Source of the DNA: Haemonchus contortus
Lineage: Eukaryota > Nematoda > Chromadorea > Rhabditida > Trichostrongylidae
Assembly: GCA_000469685.2 (NCBI GenBank)
Contig: LS997562.1
Span: 4,360,515 to 4,424,514 of the forward strand
Direction: 5' to 3'
DNA: 64,000 nucleotides
The notes beneath the pieces were generated by a model. The model was not told the DNA's origin, did no database searches, and saw only the letters and a program-made list of their open reading frames with translations. The position numbers and the translations under genes are program-made. Positions 45,200 to 57,600 of this stretch are shown here, in pieces. How positions within the stretch are numbered: position 1 is the first letter of the stretch; each line of letters opens with the position of its first letter.

Positions 45200-47353
45200 A
45201 TAACTCTTTCATGCAAGTACCCAGAAAAAGAAATCATCACAAAAAGAGCCGTTTCAGAACAAGTGGCTGCTATTTACGATCCGCTAGGATGGCTCACTCC
45301 ATTGACACTAGTAGGGAAAAAATTTCTTCAGGAGTTATGGAAATTCGATTATCAGTGGGATAGTACACTGTCAGAAGAACATCAACTGCAATGGAACGGC
45401 ATCACAAAATCAATTGGAAATTTCTGCCACATGATACCCAGGAAGGTAGCACAAATCGGAACAATCTCAAACCTAATCTTGTTCTCGGACGCCAGTGTAC
45501 AAGCAATGGCAACCTGTGCATACATCGTGTCTGACAGCAAAGCAAATCTCCTTGCTGCGAAGGCGAAGCTCCCTTCCATCAAGGAACGAACGACCATCCC
45601 GAAGTTAGAATTAAACGCCCTGACTATGGCAGCCCGGTTAGCGCATAATATCTTCTCAGCAATATGCCAACGTACAAGAATCCAAAGCGTCATCATTCTC
45701 TCGGATTCCGAAATCGCTCTGAAATGGCTAGCCTCTTATTCAAACGAGAAAAAGGTCGGAATTCTAGTAAAGAATCGCGTGGAAGAAACACGAAGGATAG
45801 TTTCAAACATCCCAGTACCAGTACATTTCGGATACGTCAAAACCACCGACAACCCTGCAGACTGTGCCACCCGTGGAAAAGATAAGAACAGCTTCTTCGA
45901 CCGAATGTGGTGGAATGGTCCAGACTTCATCAAGAAACCACCAGGGGAATGGCCAGAGACTTGCCGTCTACTCGTCCTCCCTACCAACGGCGATGAACAA
46001 ATCAACTATATGCTTCCAACAACAAGCACGCCACAGAGCATTCCAAAGGAAATACTCGATTGGGGAAGGCACAACACGATAAGTTCTATCCAAACAACCA
46101 CGACCTACGTTCTGCGATTCATCAAGGGCCTCATTGCGAAGATGCCCTCGGAACTACAATATCGCATCACAAACACAATTCCAGAACTTCTCCAAATGAC
46201 GAAGGAGCAGTATGTCACAGCAGTTGAAAGAAGACTGTCGTTGCAGGTAATTATCAGAAATCATCAGTTGGTGCATCTCCAAGGATCGAAACTAAATTCA
46301 CTGAAACAGTTAAAACCACAGAAAGACAAGTATGGTATCCTGAGATGCCGCGGACGAATGGAGCTCGCAGATCTCCCTTTTGAAGCACGTCAACCTATTT
46401 TAATTGCAGCGAAAACCAAATTGGCAGAGATCATTGTACAGGATACCCATTCCCCACTTCACTGCACAACTGCTCATACAATGGCCAACGTAAGAAACTG
46501 TTACTGGATACCGAAACTCCGGCAACTAGTGCAACGTGTAATAAGAAAATGCATTCCTTGTCAGAAGATGAATAACCTCCCATACAGATACCCAGAAATG
46601 GGAGATCTTCCCAGACGACGCGTTTGCAGAGCGCACCCATTTGAACATAGTGGAATCGACTACTTCGGCCCGCTATCCGCCAAGGAAAATGATGAAGTGG
46701 TACAAGTATATGGAATAATCATTACGTGCATGACAACTCGACTACTACATCTGGAACTTGTACCTGATATGACAACTATCAATCTCCTCAATGCACTACG
46801 TCGATTTTTCGCAAGAAGAGGAGTCCCTGCCACAATAACATCGGATAACGCACCTAACTTCCACCTAGCAGAGCAGATTCTTTCCAATGCCGTACGTTCC
46901 ATCACAGAAGACACCTCGTTTGCCAACTCACTAGCATCAAAAGGAATCGAATGGAGAACCATAACACCTTTCGCCCCTTGGCAAGGAGCATTTTACGAGC
47001 GATTGATAAAGTCTGTCAAGTACTCACTCTACAAAGTAATGCAGAAAACCATCTTGACGAAGACAGACTTGGAGACAACATTGACCGAAATTGAAGGGAC
47101 TCTAAACACAAGACCACTCTCGTACCAAGAAGAAAACTGGGAGGAAAGCGCGATCTTGAGACCCATCGATTTTATACAACGTGATATGGTCATTACGTAC
47201 CCATTCGAAAATTGTGCAACAGACAGAAATGATGACGATTATTTCCCATCCAGCGAAGCAGCACAACTGAAGACTCGTCAACAAGCCGAAGAAGCTTTAA
47301 AGACAAGCCATCAAATAACGGAGAAATTTTGGACAATATGGAAGAATCAGTAG
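45200..47353 (+). pseudogene. BEL pol: RNase H and integrase part
   Basis: Picks up in another frame after the RT frameshift, with AAIYDPLGWLTPLTLVGKKF. RNase H-like residues follow (LFSDASVQAMA, KLELNAL, ILSDSEIALKWL). The integrase has an HHCC zinc domain (HSPLHCTTAH with CIPCQK), catalytic Asp in SGIDYFGPL and TSDNAPNF, and Glu in GAFYERLIKS. The frame ends at a TAG at 47351-47353, but the same frame continues open beyond it, so this is a single nonsense change. Confidence 0.92.
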
Positions 47354-47926
47354 CTAACCAGCCTCCGAGAGAAACACAAGCTTCTTATTAACAACAAAAG
47401 TGGAACCCGAAGAATACCAGCCACAAATACTGTGGTGCTCATTTACGACTCAACAACTCCACGAAACACTTGGAAGCTGGGACGTATACACGACCTTTCC
47501 CCATCAGAGAATGGAATCATCCGAGAAGCACATGTTAAGCTACCAAATGGAAGAGTCATCCGAAGACCTGTAAACTTTCTCATTCCGCTCGAGCTACAAG
47601 ATGCAGATACAGAGGAATCACCGATCGTCGACAACAGCAGGGGGCGGGGGAACTCACAAGTGAGGCGCAGTCGTCGTTACAACCTCAGGCCACGACGATC
47701 TAATCACGATCAGAGTGAAATTCAACCAGAGAACTCGCCAGATGACACAATAGAACAAGAATACATCAACAACCAGCAGGCAGCTCAATGGACAACGAAG
47801 CGAAATAATGAATCGGAGAATTTTCAGCGGTCTACGTCAGCAACACAGCCCGCCGCGGAGTATAGAGAATCCTCTATTATCAACCCGCGCCCAACCAAGT
47901 TGTTGTTTACGAATAAGAAAAAATGA
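47354..47926 (+). pseudogene. BEL pol C-terminal domain
   Basis: In the same frame as integrase after the internal TAG. It contains the BEL C-terminal domain (DUF5641-type: VLIYDSTTPRNTWKLGRIHD, then RRPVNFLIPLE), followed by a charged tail that runs 66 bases into the 3' LTR. A purine-rich run (CAGGGGGCGGGGGA) is at 47638-47651; no clean polypurine tract abuts the LTR. Confidence 0.85.
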
Positions 47927-48057
47927 ACCACCGAAGCAATGATAAAAGTGATATAATTGTTATTGTTTGTGTTGGCCTATAAAAGGCCCATACACTCGTA
48001 ATAAAATACTTCTTCCTACTCTCCTCCGACGTCCAGCGGCCCACAGGGAACACTACA
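47861..48057 (+). repeat. BEL 3' LTR
   Basis: 197 bp, one visible base different from the 5' LTR. TATAAAA at 47978 and AATAAA at 48000-48005. Confidence 0.93.
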
Positions 48058-48068
48058 GCCTCTATATA

Positions 48069-48631
48069 TTAGGTTGATGCACAATCATTGCGGATTTTTC
48101 CAGCAAATTTGATTTAAAGAAACTATAGAAATACTAAGCAAAGGCATATTCAAAGAATTACTTCGGAACTTATTCACCATCTACGTCAAGCACTGCTTCC
48201 CATTGATTAGTTAGTCGGATGCCAAATGTGAAGAAGTTATGATCCTTAGGGGCGATCCACGCCTTGACATCGGCCATCAAGTTATCCAAATCGTCGTAAC
48301 TTCTATTCTCTAGCCATTTTTTCGATAAACGGTCGACGGGATAATCCATAAAAGTTTCTGCTGGTGAATATGGCAGATTTAGGAGCAGGTCCCATTTCTT
48401 GGTGGGCTCCGACTGATTGTTCGATCGCCGAAAAGTTACTGAGATCGCGGAATGACTGTGCCACCTTTCGATCTTTCTCGAAGTAGTTAAGCCTAACTAC
48501 GCGAACATGCGGATGGTTCTTTGAGTATATTCTTGTAGAGGAAATCAAGTAGATCATTTCTAAAAAAAACTCAAATCCAATATTCAAATTCTATCGAGAG
48601 AAAAAAAGCCGCGAAAAAATCCGCAACCTAA
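48069..48631 (-). mobile_element. Mariner deletion derivative (563 bp)
   Basis: Flanked by TA at 48067-48068 and 48632-48633, with related inverted ends TTAGGTTGATGCACAATCAT and TTAGGTTGCGGATTTTTTCG. The ends resemble Hsmar1-like mariners such as the hookworm element bandit (family knowledge, not searched). The minus strand still encodes a transposase C-terminus (DHNFFTFGIRLTNQWEAVLD), so it arose by internal deletion. It lies 55 bp from the donor of CAP gene A exon 6. Confidence 0.88.
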
Positions 48632-48685
48632 TACATTGCAGTGTATATAGTTTCGATAAATTTATCGTCGTTTTAAATGTCTTAC

Positions 48686-51600
48686 TTATTTTTGTTGCTG
48701 CAGTTGTTGTCAGAGCAGTTTGTAATGTAGTTGCTGCGGCAGTTGTCTTTTCTGGGATGGGAGTTGAGGCTGCCTTCGGAGTTGTCGTTCCCTTAGTGGA
48801 AGCTGAGGCTGCCATTGAAGGAGTTCCTGTTCCTTTAGTGGAAGCTGAAGGTGCCTTCGAAGAAGCTCCTGTTCCCTGAGTGGAGGCTGAGCTTGCCTCC
48901 GGGGAAGTTCCTGTTCTCTGAGTGGAAGCTGTTGCTGCCTTCGGAGTAGTTCCAGTTGCTACTCCAGATGTTGCTTTTTCTGTTGCGGGAGTCGTAACTG
49001 GTGCTGTAGAAGCAGTAGCTGAAATTGTGTAGGAAACTTAAGTTGACAATGGTAGTAAGCATCTGTTATATTTTGCACAGGAGCAATAAGATATGATAGG
49101 AAAACTTACAATGAACCTTGGTAGTCGTTGTGAAGCTATAACCACAGAGTCCTTGTGGTCCACACTTGGTGCCGTTAAGTACACTACTACAATCTCCGTC
49201 ATTATTGCATCCGGTGACACCCGCGGTAGCAGGATAAATCGGTTTGCCTATTTCGGGCCTAGAAGAAGTTGAAAATGTTCGGTAGCCCAACAATTGTTCT
49301 TCTTTAGATGATATATATCATTAGGTCGATCGGAAAGATTTGTTAGGGTTTCTGAAAGGTGCGGCATTATCGATTTTTGACCTATATCCACGATCTATCA
49401 AGTAATAGGTGTAGAACATTTTGGAAATTTCTCCGCAAAAAGTAATATATAAGGGCGCATGCGCCTACCTCATTTCAAACACGATGTCAATTCCACAAGA
49501 CTATCTTCAAGCCGTCACCTTCCATGAGTGGCGCTTGAGCGATAGCAACAGCCCACAACATTAGAAGCGCATTTAGGAAGGATAGCACTCCCATGGCCAC
49601 GATTCATCGTTGTTTTGCTCGCTTCGAGGAAGGAGAAAAGGGCTTCGAAAGCAAGCCTCGGTTGGGACACCCCCTCGCGATCGACGAGTAAGTCATTTTC
49701 GACACCGTCGAAGAGAATACGGAGCTTAGCACCAGCAGTCTTGCGACTACACTTTTGTGTGCCCGCTCAACAGTCGTCAGTCGCCTTGAGGCCTTCGGTT
49801 ACAGAAAGGTGCTGACTCGATAGACACCACATGTTTTGACCGATAGCATGCGGTACACCCGGGTATCCATTTGTCAGTCTCTCCTCTTTCCCCATATTGC
49901 AACGAGAGATGAATCTAGTTACTAGAGATAGAAGCTGGATCCTCCACGACAGTAAAAAACACAGTACGGTCTAGCCCCGCGAGGAGAACAGCCGCCGACG
50001 CAAGCCAAATCCAGCGCCCGCCCCGAACAGTTTCTCCTCTGCTTCTTTCGGGATTCAAAAGAAATGCAGCACTACGAAGTGCTCAAGCACGGCAACACCT
50101 TCATCGCTCCTTACTGCGCTGGTCAGATGCAGAATCGCGCCGTTCGAGAAAAACGGCTTAGACGAACTTTTGTGCACTCCTCCATGACATCGCTAGGCCT
50201 CACATGGGTAAAGAGACCACTGCAAAATTGGAGGAGCTAGGCTGGAACACGGTTCCACATCCTCCCCACTCACATGATATTGCCTCCTCAGATGACCACT
50301 TGTTCCGGTTCTCAATGCGTTCCCAGCAGAAAAACAATTCGTCAACTATGACCACCTCGAATAAGTGGTAGGTGGCCTCTTTAACTCCCATCACTTTGGA
50401 GGGAAGGGAATCGCTGACCTGCTCGTTAGGTGGGACAATGTTATAGTTACTATAGATGGTTATCATACTGCTGACTACCTTGCATTGTTCGCGAGTTGTA
50501 AAAGAAAACCGAAAACAACCTAAACCCTATCGAGACTTCTCGATCAACCTAATAGGTCGTCTTGAAAATTTGTACACATTGTTTTGGCTACGCTTTCTGA
50601 TCGAGGCAAAACCGAACAAAACAACTTGCTCTCTAGCAATCACACTTGTTGCTCTAGATAGAGGTCTTTACTTCGGAAAGTTTCGAAGCTTGACATATAA
50701 CTTCTCATGGGTTGACTATTTCTCAAAATGGGATCTCTCTACAATTTCTTTAGCTCTTGCCGAAAGGATTAATTGGACATCATCACCAGTAGAAACGAGA
50801 AGTGGTGCATATGCGTGATTTACTTGATTCAGCTTTGAAATCAGATCTCCCAATTAGATGCTCATGCTGTCCGTCAGGTGCGACGTTCGATGAATTTGCT
50901 CCCAATGCCACCGGTTACGAGCTATGTAGGCTCAATGGAGTCAGCTACTGACTTTGATGGAATAACTCGAGATAATCATAGATCATTTTTTCTGTTCATT
51001 TCAGATACCTGAGCGGCGGCGTCCGCCTTGTCTCGTACTTGTTCACTGTTTTTTCGATCGATTTTTGATGTAAGACGATCTCATTGATTATGGCAACAAT
51101 GGTAGGTAGTAGAAATGGGCGCAGGGAAACTAAGGGCAGCCCCGACGAATCAATGGCAATGAAGCAAAATGAATCTGGCCAAAACTCGAATGCGCTTGCA
51201 TCTGATGTTGATTACACTTCGTTTTCAGCTAGCCTGCTGATCAAGGAAGTTTTAGAGCGCATCATTTTATCAGCAAGCACCAGAAGTATCTTCTGAATTA
51301 TGCTGGACGCTCTCAAAGTTGAATGTCGTCCAGTTGAGATTTATCGCATGGGCAAGGAAACCCCCGCCGTCCCAAGCTCGTTAATGCTCTTTTCCCTCGC
51401 GTTTTTCTGGCGCACAGCAGTGGCCAATTCGAAACTTTTGAAGCCTTTTGTGGTTGTAAATGTCTTCATCAATCAGATCAGACTCTTGACGAAAGGAAGC
51501 GTGAGTATGATGTGCGGCAGCAAGCCTTCGAGCGAACAAGGGTAAACCTCTCCGCGAATGGGTTATTTATAAGGGGGAACCCAGGAGTACTTCTGAGCTC

Positions 51601-54600
51601 CCACATGAACATTCGGAAAACTCGCACTGAAGCACGGTCTCTTGCACGAATTTGTTCTGAATTGTTTCTTGTTCATCGCCCGCAGCATTTTGAAGAAAAT
51701 TCATCACTCGCACATGTTTTTTTTCCTTTTTTTTTTTTTTTTTCCTTTCGTTGAGCTTCTTTTTTGTTCCTGAACTAAGAGTCCGTCGCCACCATTGTTG
51801 AGTTTGCCATATCGAAGCTTCTAATTTGGTCATTGTCCGACCCAACAGCTCACATCTCGCCGTTCAGCCAGTAGCATACAAGTCGGTTCCACGAGGGAAG
51901 TTGGCGTACCCGTGTGCCGAAGTTCCGACTTGGTCCTATGACTCCTTACGGAATGAGGGCACCTTGGCCAACTGGTGCGATTACTGGCTATGGAGGCTTC
52001 TTCGTTGAACTCACTTCCATTGCAGTTCTAGAGATTGGTATTTCTGTCCTCTCTCCCTTCCTAATCTCACTTGTACTGTGGCGACGGGTGGTTTATTTGC
52101 TACTATGCAGTTGTGGCGCACTCAATTGAGTGTATAAATAAATAAATAAATAAATAAATAAATGTTATTGAATGGTCGTAAGTCTGATATTGTCGTAATA
52201 ACAGAGTTACGGCTTATCTCTAAGATATAATACTTGATTCTGAATTGACAGCTGACTTCCCTTATACGGTGCAAAGGCATGATGTAGAAGCAGAAGAAGA
52301 GGTGGTATTTGCTTACTAGTCAGATCCATCCTGATTTCCAAGGAGATAAAGGCCGAAGTGGAGTTTGGTCCTGATATGAGTTGCATCGAACTTCTAAATG
52401 GAATCTCTTCGTCTACACTCCGAGTCATTGCCATTCAGCGCCCTCCTAATACTCCCACTATCGATGCCTTTCTCATTGAACTTCTTTCCGCTCTTATTTC
52501 TGCCCGTTAGCACACGATTCTGACTGGTGACTTCAACGTCAACATAAATTGGACGACTAAACATCCGAAAAACCACTGTGCAGCACAGTATCTTCAGTTT
52601 TTTGAAAGGTCTGGTCTCACCCAGTGTGTGTCTCAGCCAACACATGGGGATAGTACCTGGACTTTGTGTTGTCCTCTTCATCAATTGTTGCCAATGTCGG
52701 TGTTCACCCTCCCTTGGCCAATGCTGATCATAAAACTGTGTCTTTCGATGGGACCCGGGATCTCTCTTGGAATCGAACTGTACCTACACCTGAATTTAGC
52801 AATGTTGACTATCGGTTATTGGACTCGTACTTCCAGAGCGTGGACGCTTACAAAGATCTCCACCAACACATCGAAAATTTCATTGCAAGCCGCGATAAAC
52901 AGCTGTCGGCTGAGCTCGATCTCAAAAGTCTGTTTCGCTTCATTAGGCAGAGGACGAAGCCCTCCCCAAACTTGCCCGTGCTCTCTGATCCCTCCGGCTC
53001 TCCTTTCTTCTCCGATGAAAAAGAAGCTGAGGCACTAGGAAATTATTTTGCTAGTGTTTTCTCTGTTACCGATGTTGAAGATGAGATTCCGATGAGCAGC
53101 CAATTCCGCATTAATCACCGCCTTAAGAACATTTTCTTCCATCCCGTGAAGTATCCAAGACTCTGACAAGACTCAAACCATCTCTGGCCGAATCATACAA
53201 CGGTATCCCTCGAATAGTCTTCCGGAAATGTGCTCGTTCATTAAGCCAACCATTAGCGCGCATTTTTAATATCCATGCTGCTTGAAGAAATACCCGACAT
53301 TTGGAAGGAATCCCCAGTATCAGCCGTTCCTAAGAAGTCCAGCGGCCGCCTCTTAACTGATTTCCGACCCATAAGCATCACGCCAGCTGCCTCTAAATTC
53401 ATGGAGAAACTGATCAGGAATAGAATCCTAGCATGGATACGGAGATTTAAGCCCATACCGAAGAAGCAGCAGGGGTTCCTGAGTGGGGCCTAGACGACCT
53501 CCAACCTCCTGAATGCCTTCTTCGATTGGACCGTTGCTCTTAACAATGACAAGGTAGTTGATGTTATTTTCATTGATCTCTCAAAGGCATTCGATAAAGA
53601 GAGCCGTACAGAGCTCACCATGAAACTAGACAACCTCGGCATTAGTGAACAGTTGTTGGGCTGGTTCAGATCCTACTTCAGGGACAGTCACGTGACAGTA
53701 AGAGTCGGCCGGCAGTGGAGTCCCTCAAGGGAGCGGCCGTTAGTTTTTCTCATCTATACCATAGATCTTCCAGCTTATCTAAAGACCGCGAGTTACGTTA
53801 ATCCCCTAGTTTATGCTGATGACATCAAAATTTACGCACCGTATGATCCCGATTATCGTGATGAAGCTAAACTTGCTCTCAGACAATCTCTCGACAAGAT
53901 CGCGAAATGGGCTTACCAATGGGGATTACAGGTTAATCTCAACAAGTGCTCCGTTTTGCACATTGAAACCAGTCCTCCTTCGGGTTACGAGGTCGATGGT
54001 ACTGAGCTTGCCCTCCGTTCCTTTTCAAAGAACTTAGGCGTTATTTTCGGCACAGATCTGAGGTTTTTGGCTCATATAGATGGGGTGGTTAATTAGGCGA
54101 TTGCTGCACTGTTTCTCATCTTACGCAATGTGGTATGTAATGATTATAAGGTATTAGTGCGACTATATAAGACATACGTCCTACTGCACCTGGAGTACAG
54201 CTCTCAAGTTTGAAATCCCGCATTGAAGAAAGGCATTTTCAAGTTAGAAAAAGTCCTGCAAACCTACACGAGAATAATGTTTCTTAGAATGTTTTCGAAG
54301 ACTGAGTACCACCTCATCCCTGACTATGAGGAACGTCTGAAAATGTTTGGGTTGGTGAGTCTCCGACACAGGTGGATTGTCAATGATCTTACGCTATGCT
54401 TCCGTAATATTCGCTCGGAGCTTAAGCTTACACATAGTAAATACTGGGTCTTTCGACCGAGCAGTGCGAAATCTGATGACTTCACCCTGCAGTGTAAGAC
54501 ATTTCAGAAAGTAACTAGCTCGTCATCAATTAACTCCTTTTTCGTTCGAACTACAAGGTGGGTGGAGGAGCTTTCTCGAGAAGTGCTTCAAAACAGCAAT

Positions 54601-57600
54601 GGTGAGGGCCTCAAATCTAGACTGAAGAAGATCAAGTTATTTCAGCTTCTTGACTTAGACTATTGAACTCTTTCTGGTCTGCTATTTACACGTCAGTCAG
54701 AAGCTTCTTCCGTTACCTGTTGCGCCTCCGTGTGATCGGAGAATGACGTGACAAACGACTTGCTATTCCCTTTCCAGCTTCTCGGATTGTCTCACACAGT
54801 ATAGGGCTTACATCGTCTACCAGAAATCATTTCTAGCTGAATTGACATCGATGTTTTGTTTCATTCCTCCTATTTATTGGCTATATGCCACTCAGCTACT
54901 CTTAGCCATACCCTTTTCGCTGCTTGTTACGTCGCATTGATTGAGCCTCTTTTCTTTCCTTTTTTGCATTCCATTTCCTTTTGCATTTCTTGTTTGTTTC
55001 AATTTTTTCCTTCCTCCCTCTCTTGCGAACTGAGTTAGGGTTCTTGGTCCGCTGCTCTATTCAGCTTAGTCATGTTTACCCTTTCTCCCCATTGATTCTG
55101 CGCCCAGCCTTTTGTTCATTCATTGTCTTTTGCCGGTGTCCGACAAGTCAGCTCCACGAGGGAGGATGGCATACTTGTGTGTCGAAGTTCCGAAATTGTC
55201 CAACGACTTCTCGGATCAGGCACCATGGCCAACCGGTGCAGGTACTGGTTATCTGAATTCTTCTTCTCCAAGACTTTCAGATCAGCTGTCACCACAAGAG
55301 CGCAAAATATGGCCGTTTAACATGATTCTTGATTCACTGGTATGTGCGACAACGATCTTGGTCGGATGAGGAGCTCGCGTGTTCCGACACCACTTCACTT
55401 GCTGGTTTGGTGAGCTTCAAACACTATTTCTTTTTCTGGGTCTCGAAGAGACTGCACATGAAAACTCACTTCACCGACAGAGTCCAAGTTTTCAGGTCTT
55501 GACTTGATGAGCGATCCTTGGCATTCATAATACTGTTTTTAAATGCATTGTTCACGATGGATATGGTTTCTGAATTTTCCCTTAACTAATACCCAGTGGC
55601 CCTCAGAGGGTAACACATAGGACCCTCTCGCGCCGAAAAACTCAACAGTTACGGCACAGTAGGAACCCAGTTTTGGGGACGCCTATCGACTGATGTCCCG
55701 TAAGACATCGAGCGATACGGATTGCAATATTCGCTCTGGGACCCACACACAATCGGCCGATCGCCGAGTAATGACACGACACTTCCCTATTCTCCTATTC
55801 TCTGTTATTCTTTTTACTGCTGCGATCCCTGATTTAATTCTCTACCGCAAGAGGTAGAAAATCGGCTTCGGGGGCGTGCAGCTTGCCAGGCTCTGACGTG
55901 GGGGCTATTGGCTTCGGGAGCTTGCCAGGCTATCCACTTCGGGATAGCCTGGCAAGTCCCCGAAGTCAATAGCCCCCAGTAAGAGCCTGGCAAGCTGCAC
56001 ATTGGGTATCTTCACGCCAAAAACAGTAATAGAAGTGGACCCCATTCCCCTGAACCTGAGGGAGCCCCCAATACGGCAGCGTTGGGTAGGACTGCTCGGG
56101 AGAAGCTGCTAAAATCTCAGGGCCAAAACAGGCCGCCCAAAAGGAGAAGGACTAGGATGGCGATCTGTACTTTCAACGCACGGACGCTTGCATCGGAAGC
56201 GTGTATAGAAGACCTGATGATGCAAGCTACGAAGATCAAGTACGACGTCATCGGACTGACCAAGACGAGAAGGCATCGCCCGCTGTGTCTCAATCCCAGC
56301 TCTAAACATCTTCGTTGCTTACGCATCAACATCGAGCTACGAAGAAGAGGAGTTGGAAGCGTTTTATACGGATCTGGAGAGGCTCTACAGAGAAGACCAC
56401 ACTTCCTTCAAGGTCATCGTCGGTGATTTTAACGCCAAAATTGGCCCCAGAAGAACGGCTGAAGAGCTTCACATCGGGACTCACGGAGTGGAATGGAATG
56501 AACAGGGTGAAAGGCTGTTTATCATGACGACCCACACCATCCATGGTAACTCGCAATTCCAGAAGCTCTCTCATTTAAGATGGACATGGGAGTCACCTGG
56601 TGGACAGTTCCATAATGAAATAGACCACATCATCTTCAGTCGGAGATTTTGCCTGACCGACGTCGCTGTTGTTCCGAAGTTCTACACGGGACCATCGTCT
56701 CCTCCGCGCTAGATTCTGCTTCTCAGTGCGTGGGGAGAGAGATATGAAGTTTCGGAAACGAAGCCCCAAGACCTCCATCAGCTGGGACAATTTCGCTTTC
56801 CTTGCGAGTAAATGGGAGGATTCCGTTATCGACAACATCGACGAAGAATACAACTGGCTCATCGAGCATCTCCACGATAGTGCTACGGAAGCAGAGAGTC
56901 TACAAGTAGCCAAGAGACGACTCTCTTCGGAGACTCTCGAGCTGATACGCCAGCGTGGAATCGCGCGAGCTGCAGGCAATTATCAACAAACGTCCGAACT
57001 TGCGAAGCTAGGCAGAGAAGCGATAAAAGGAAGATCTGAGAGAAGAGCAGCAGTCATGGACGAAGCCGCCGAGGCCAGAAAGAGCATTCGCAAAGTCCGA
57101 CGGAGCTTCGCCAATTACAAGACCAAGATGACCTCCCTTCGTCGTCCGGACGGAACCGTTACTGCATCCCGAGGGCAATGGAGATGGTCGTCTACGACTT
57201 CTACTCGGATCTCTTCGACAGCCACGTCTACCTGCCTACTCACCATCTTAGGCAAGACGAATATATCGCTCTTTCGGTTCTCCCTTCCGAAATACGACGT
57301 GCCATCACGTCGATTAAGAACTGTACTGCGCCCGGTCCCGATAGGATGAAACCTGAACATCTGAAGAGTATACCACCAGTCATCATCAAAACTCTGGCTA
57401 GGCTCTTCACATGGTACCTGTCGGAATGCAAAGTGCCCACGTCGTGGGGAACTAGCAAGACTGTGTTGCTGTACAAAAAAGGAGATCCAGACGATATTGG
57501 CAATTATCGCCCAATCTGCCTGCTGTCCGTAATCTGCAGGCCTTTCACTCGTGTCATCCTAAACAGGATTGGCAGAATATTAGATGAAGGACAGCCATGC

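Larger units (their letters stand above)
39339..48057 (+). mobile_element. BEL/Pao LTR retrotransposon, complete but disrupted
   Basis: Two 197-bp LTRs (39339-39535 and 47861-48057) differ at one base that I can see. The element is flanked by GCCTC direct repeats at 39334-39338 and 48058-48062. Without the 2468-bp insertion in pol its length would be about 6.25 kb, normal for BEL. The order is gag, protease, RT, RNase H and integrase, as in BEL/Pao. The near-identical LTRs point to recent integration, yet pol carries an insertion, at least two frameshifts and one internal stop. It lies between CAP genes A and B, next to the mariner derivative at 48069. Confidence 0.95.

Noticed and set aside
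39339..48057. Endogenous retrovirus with an envelope gene
   Set aside because: Domain order and motifs are BEL/Pao; after integrase there is only the BEL C-terminal domain and no envelope-like ORF with signal and membrane segments.
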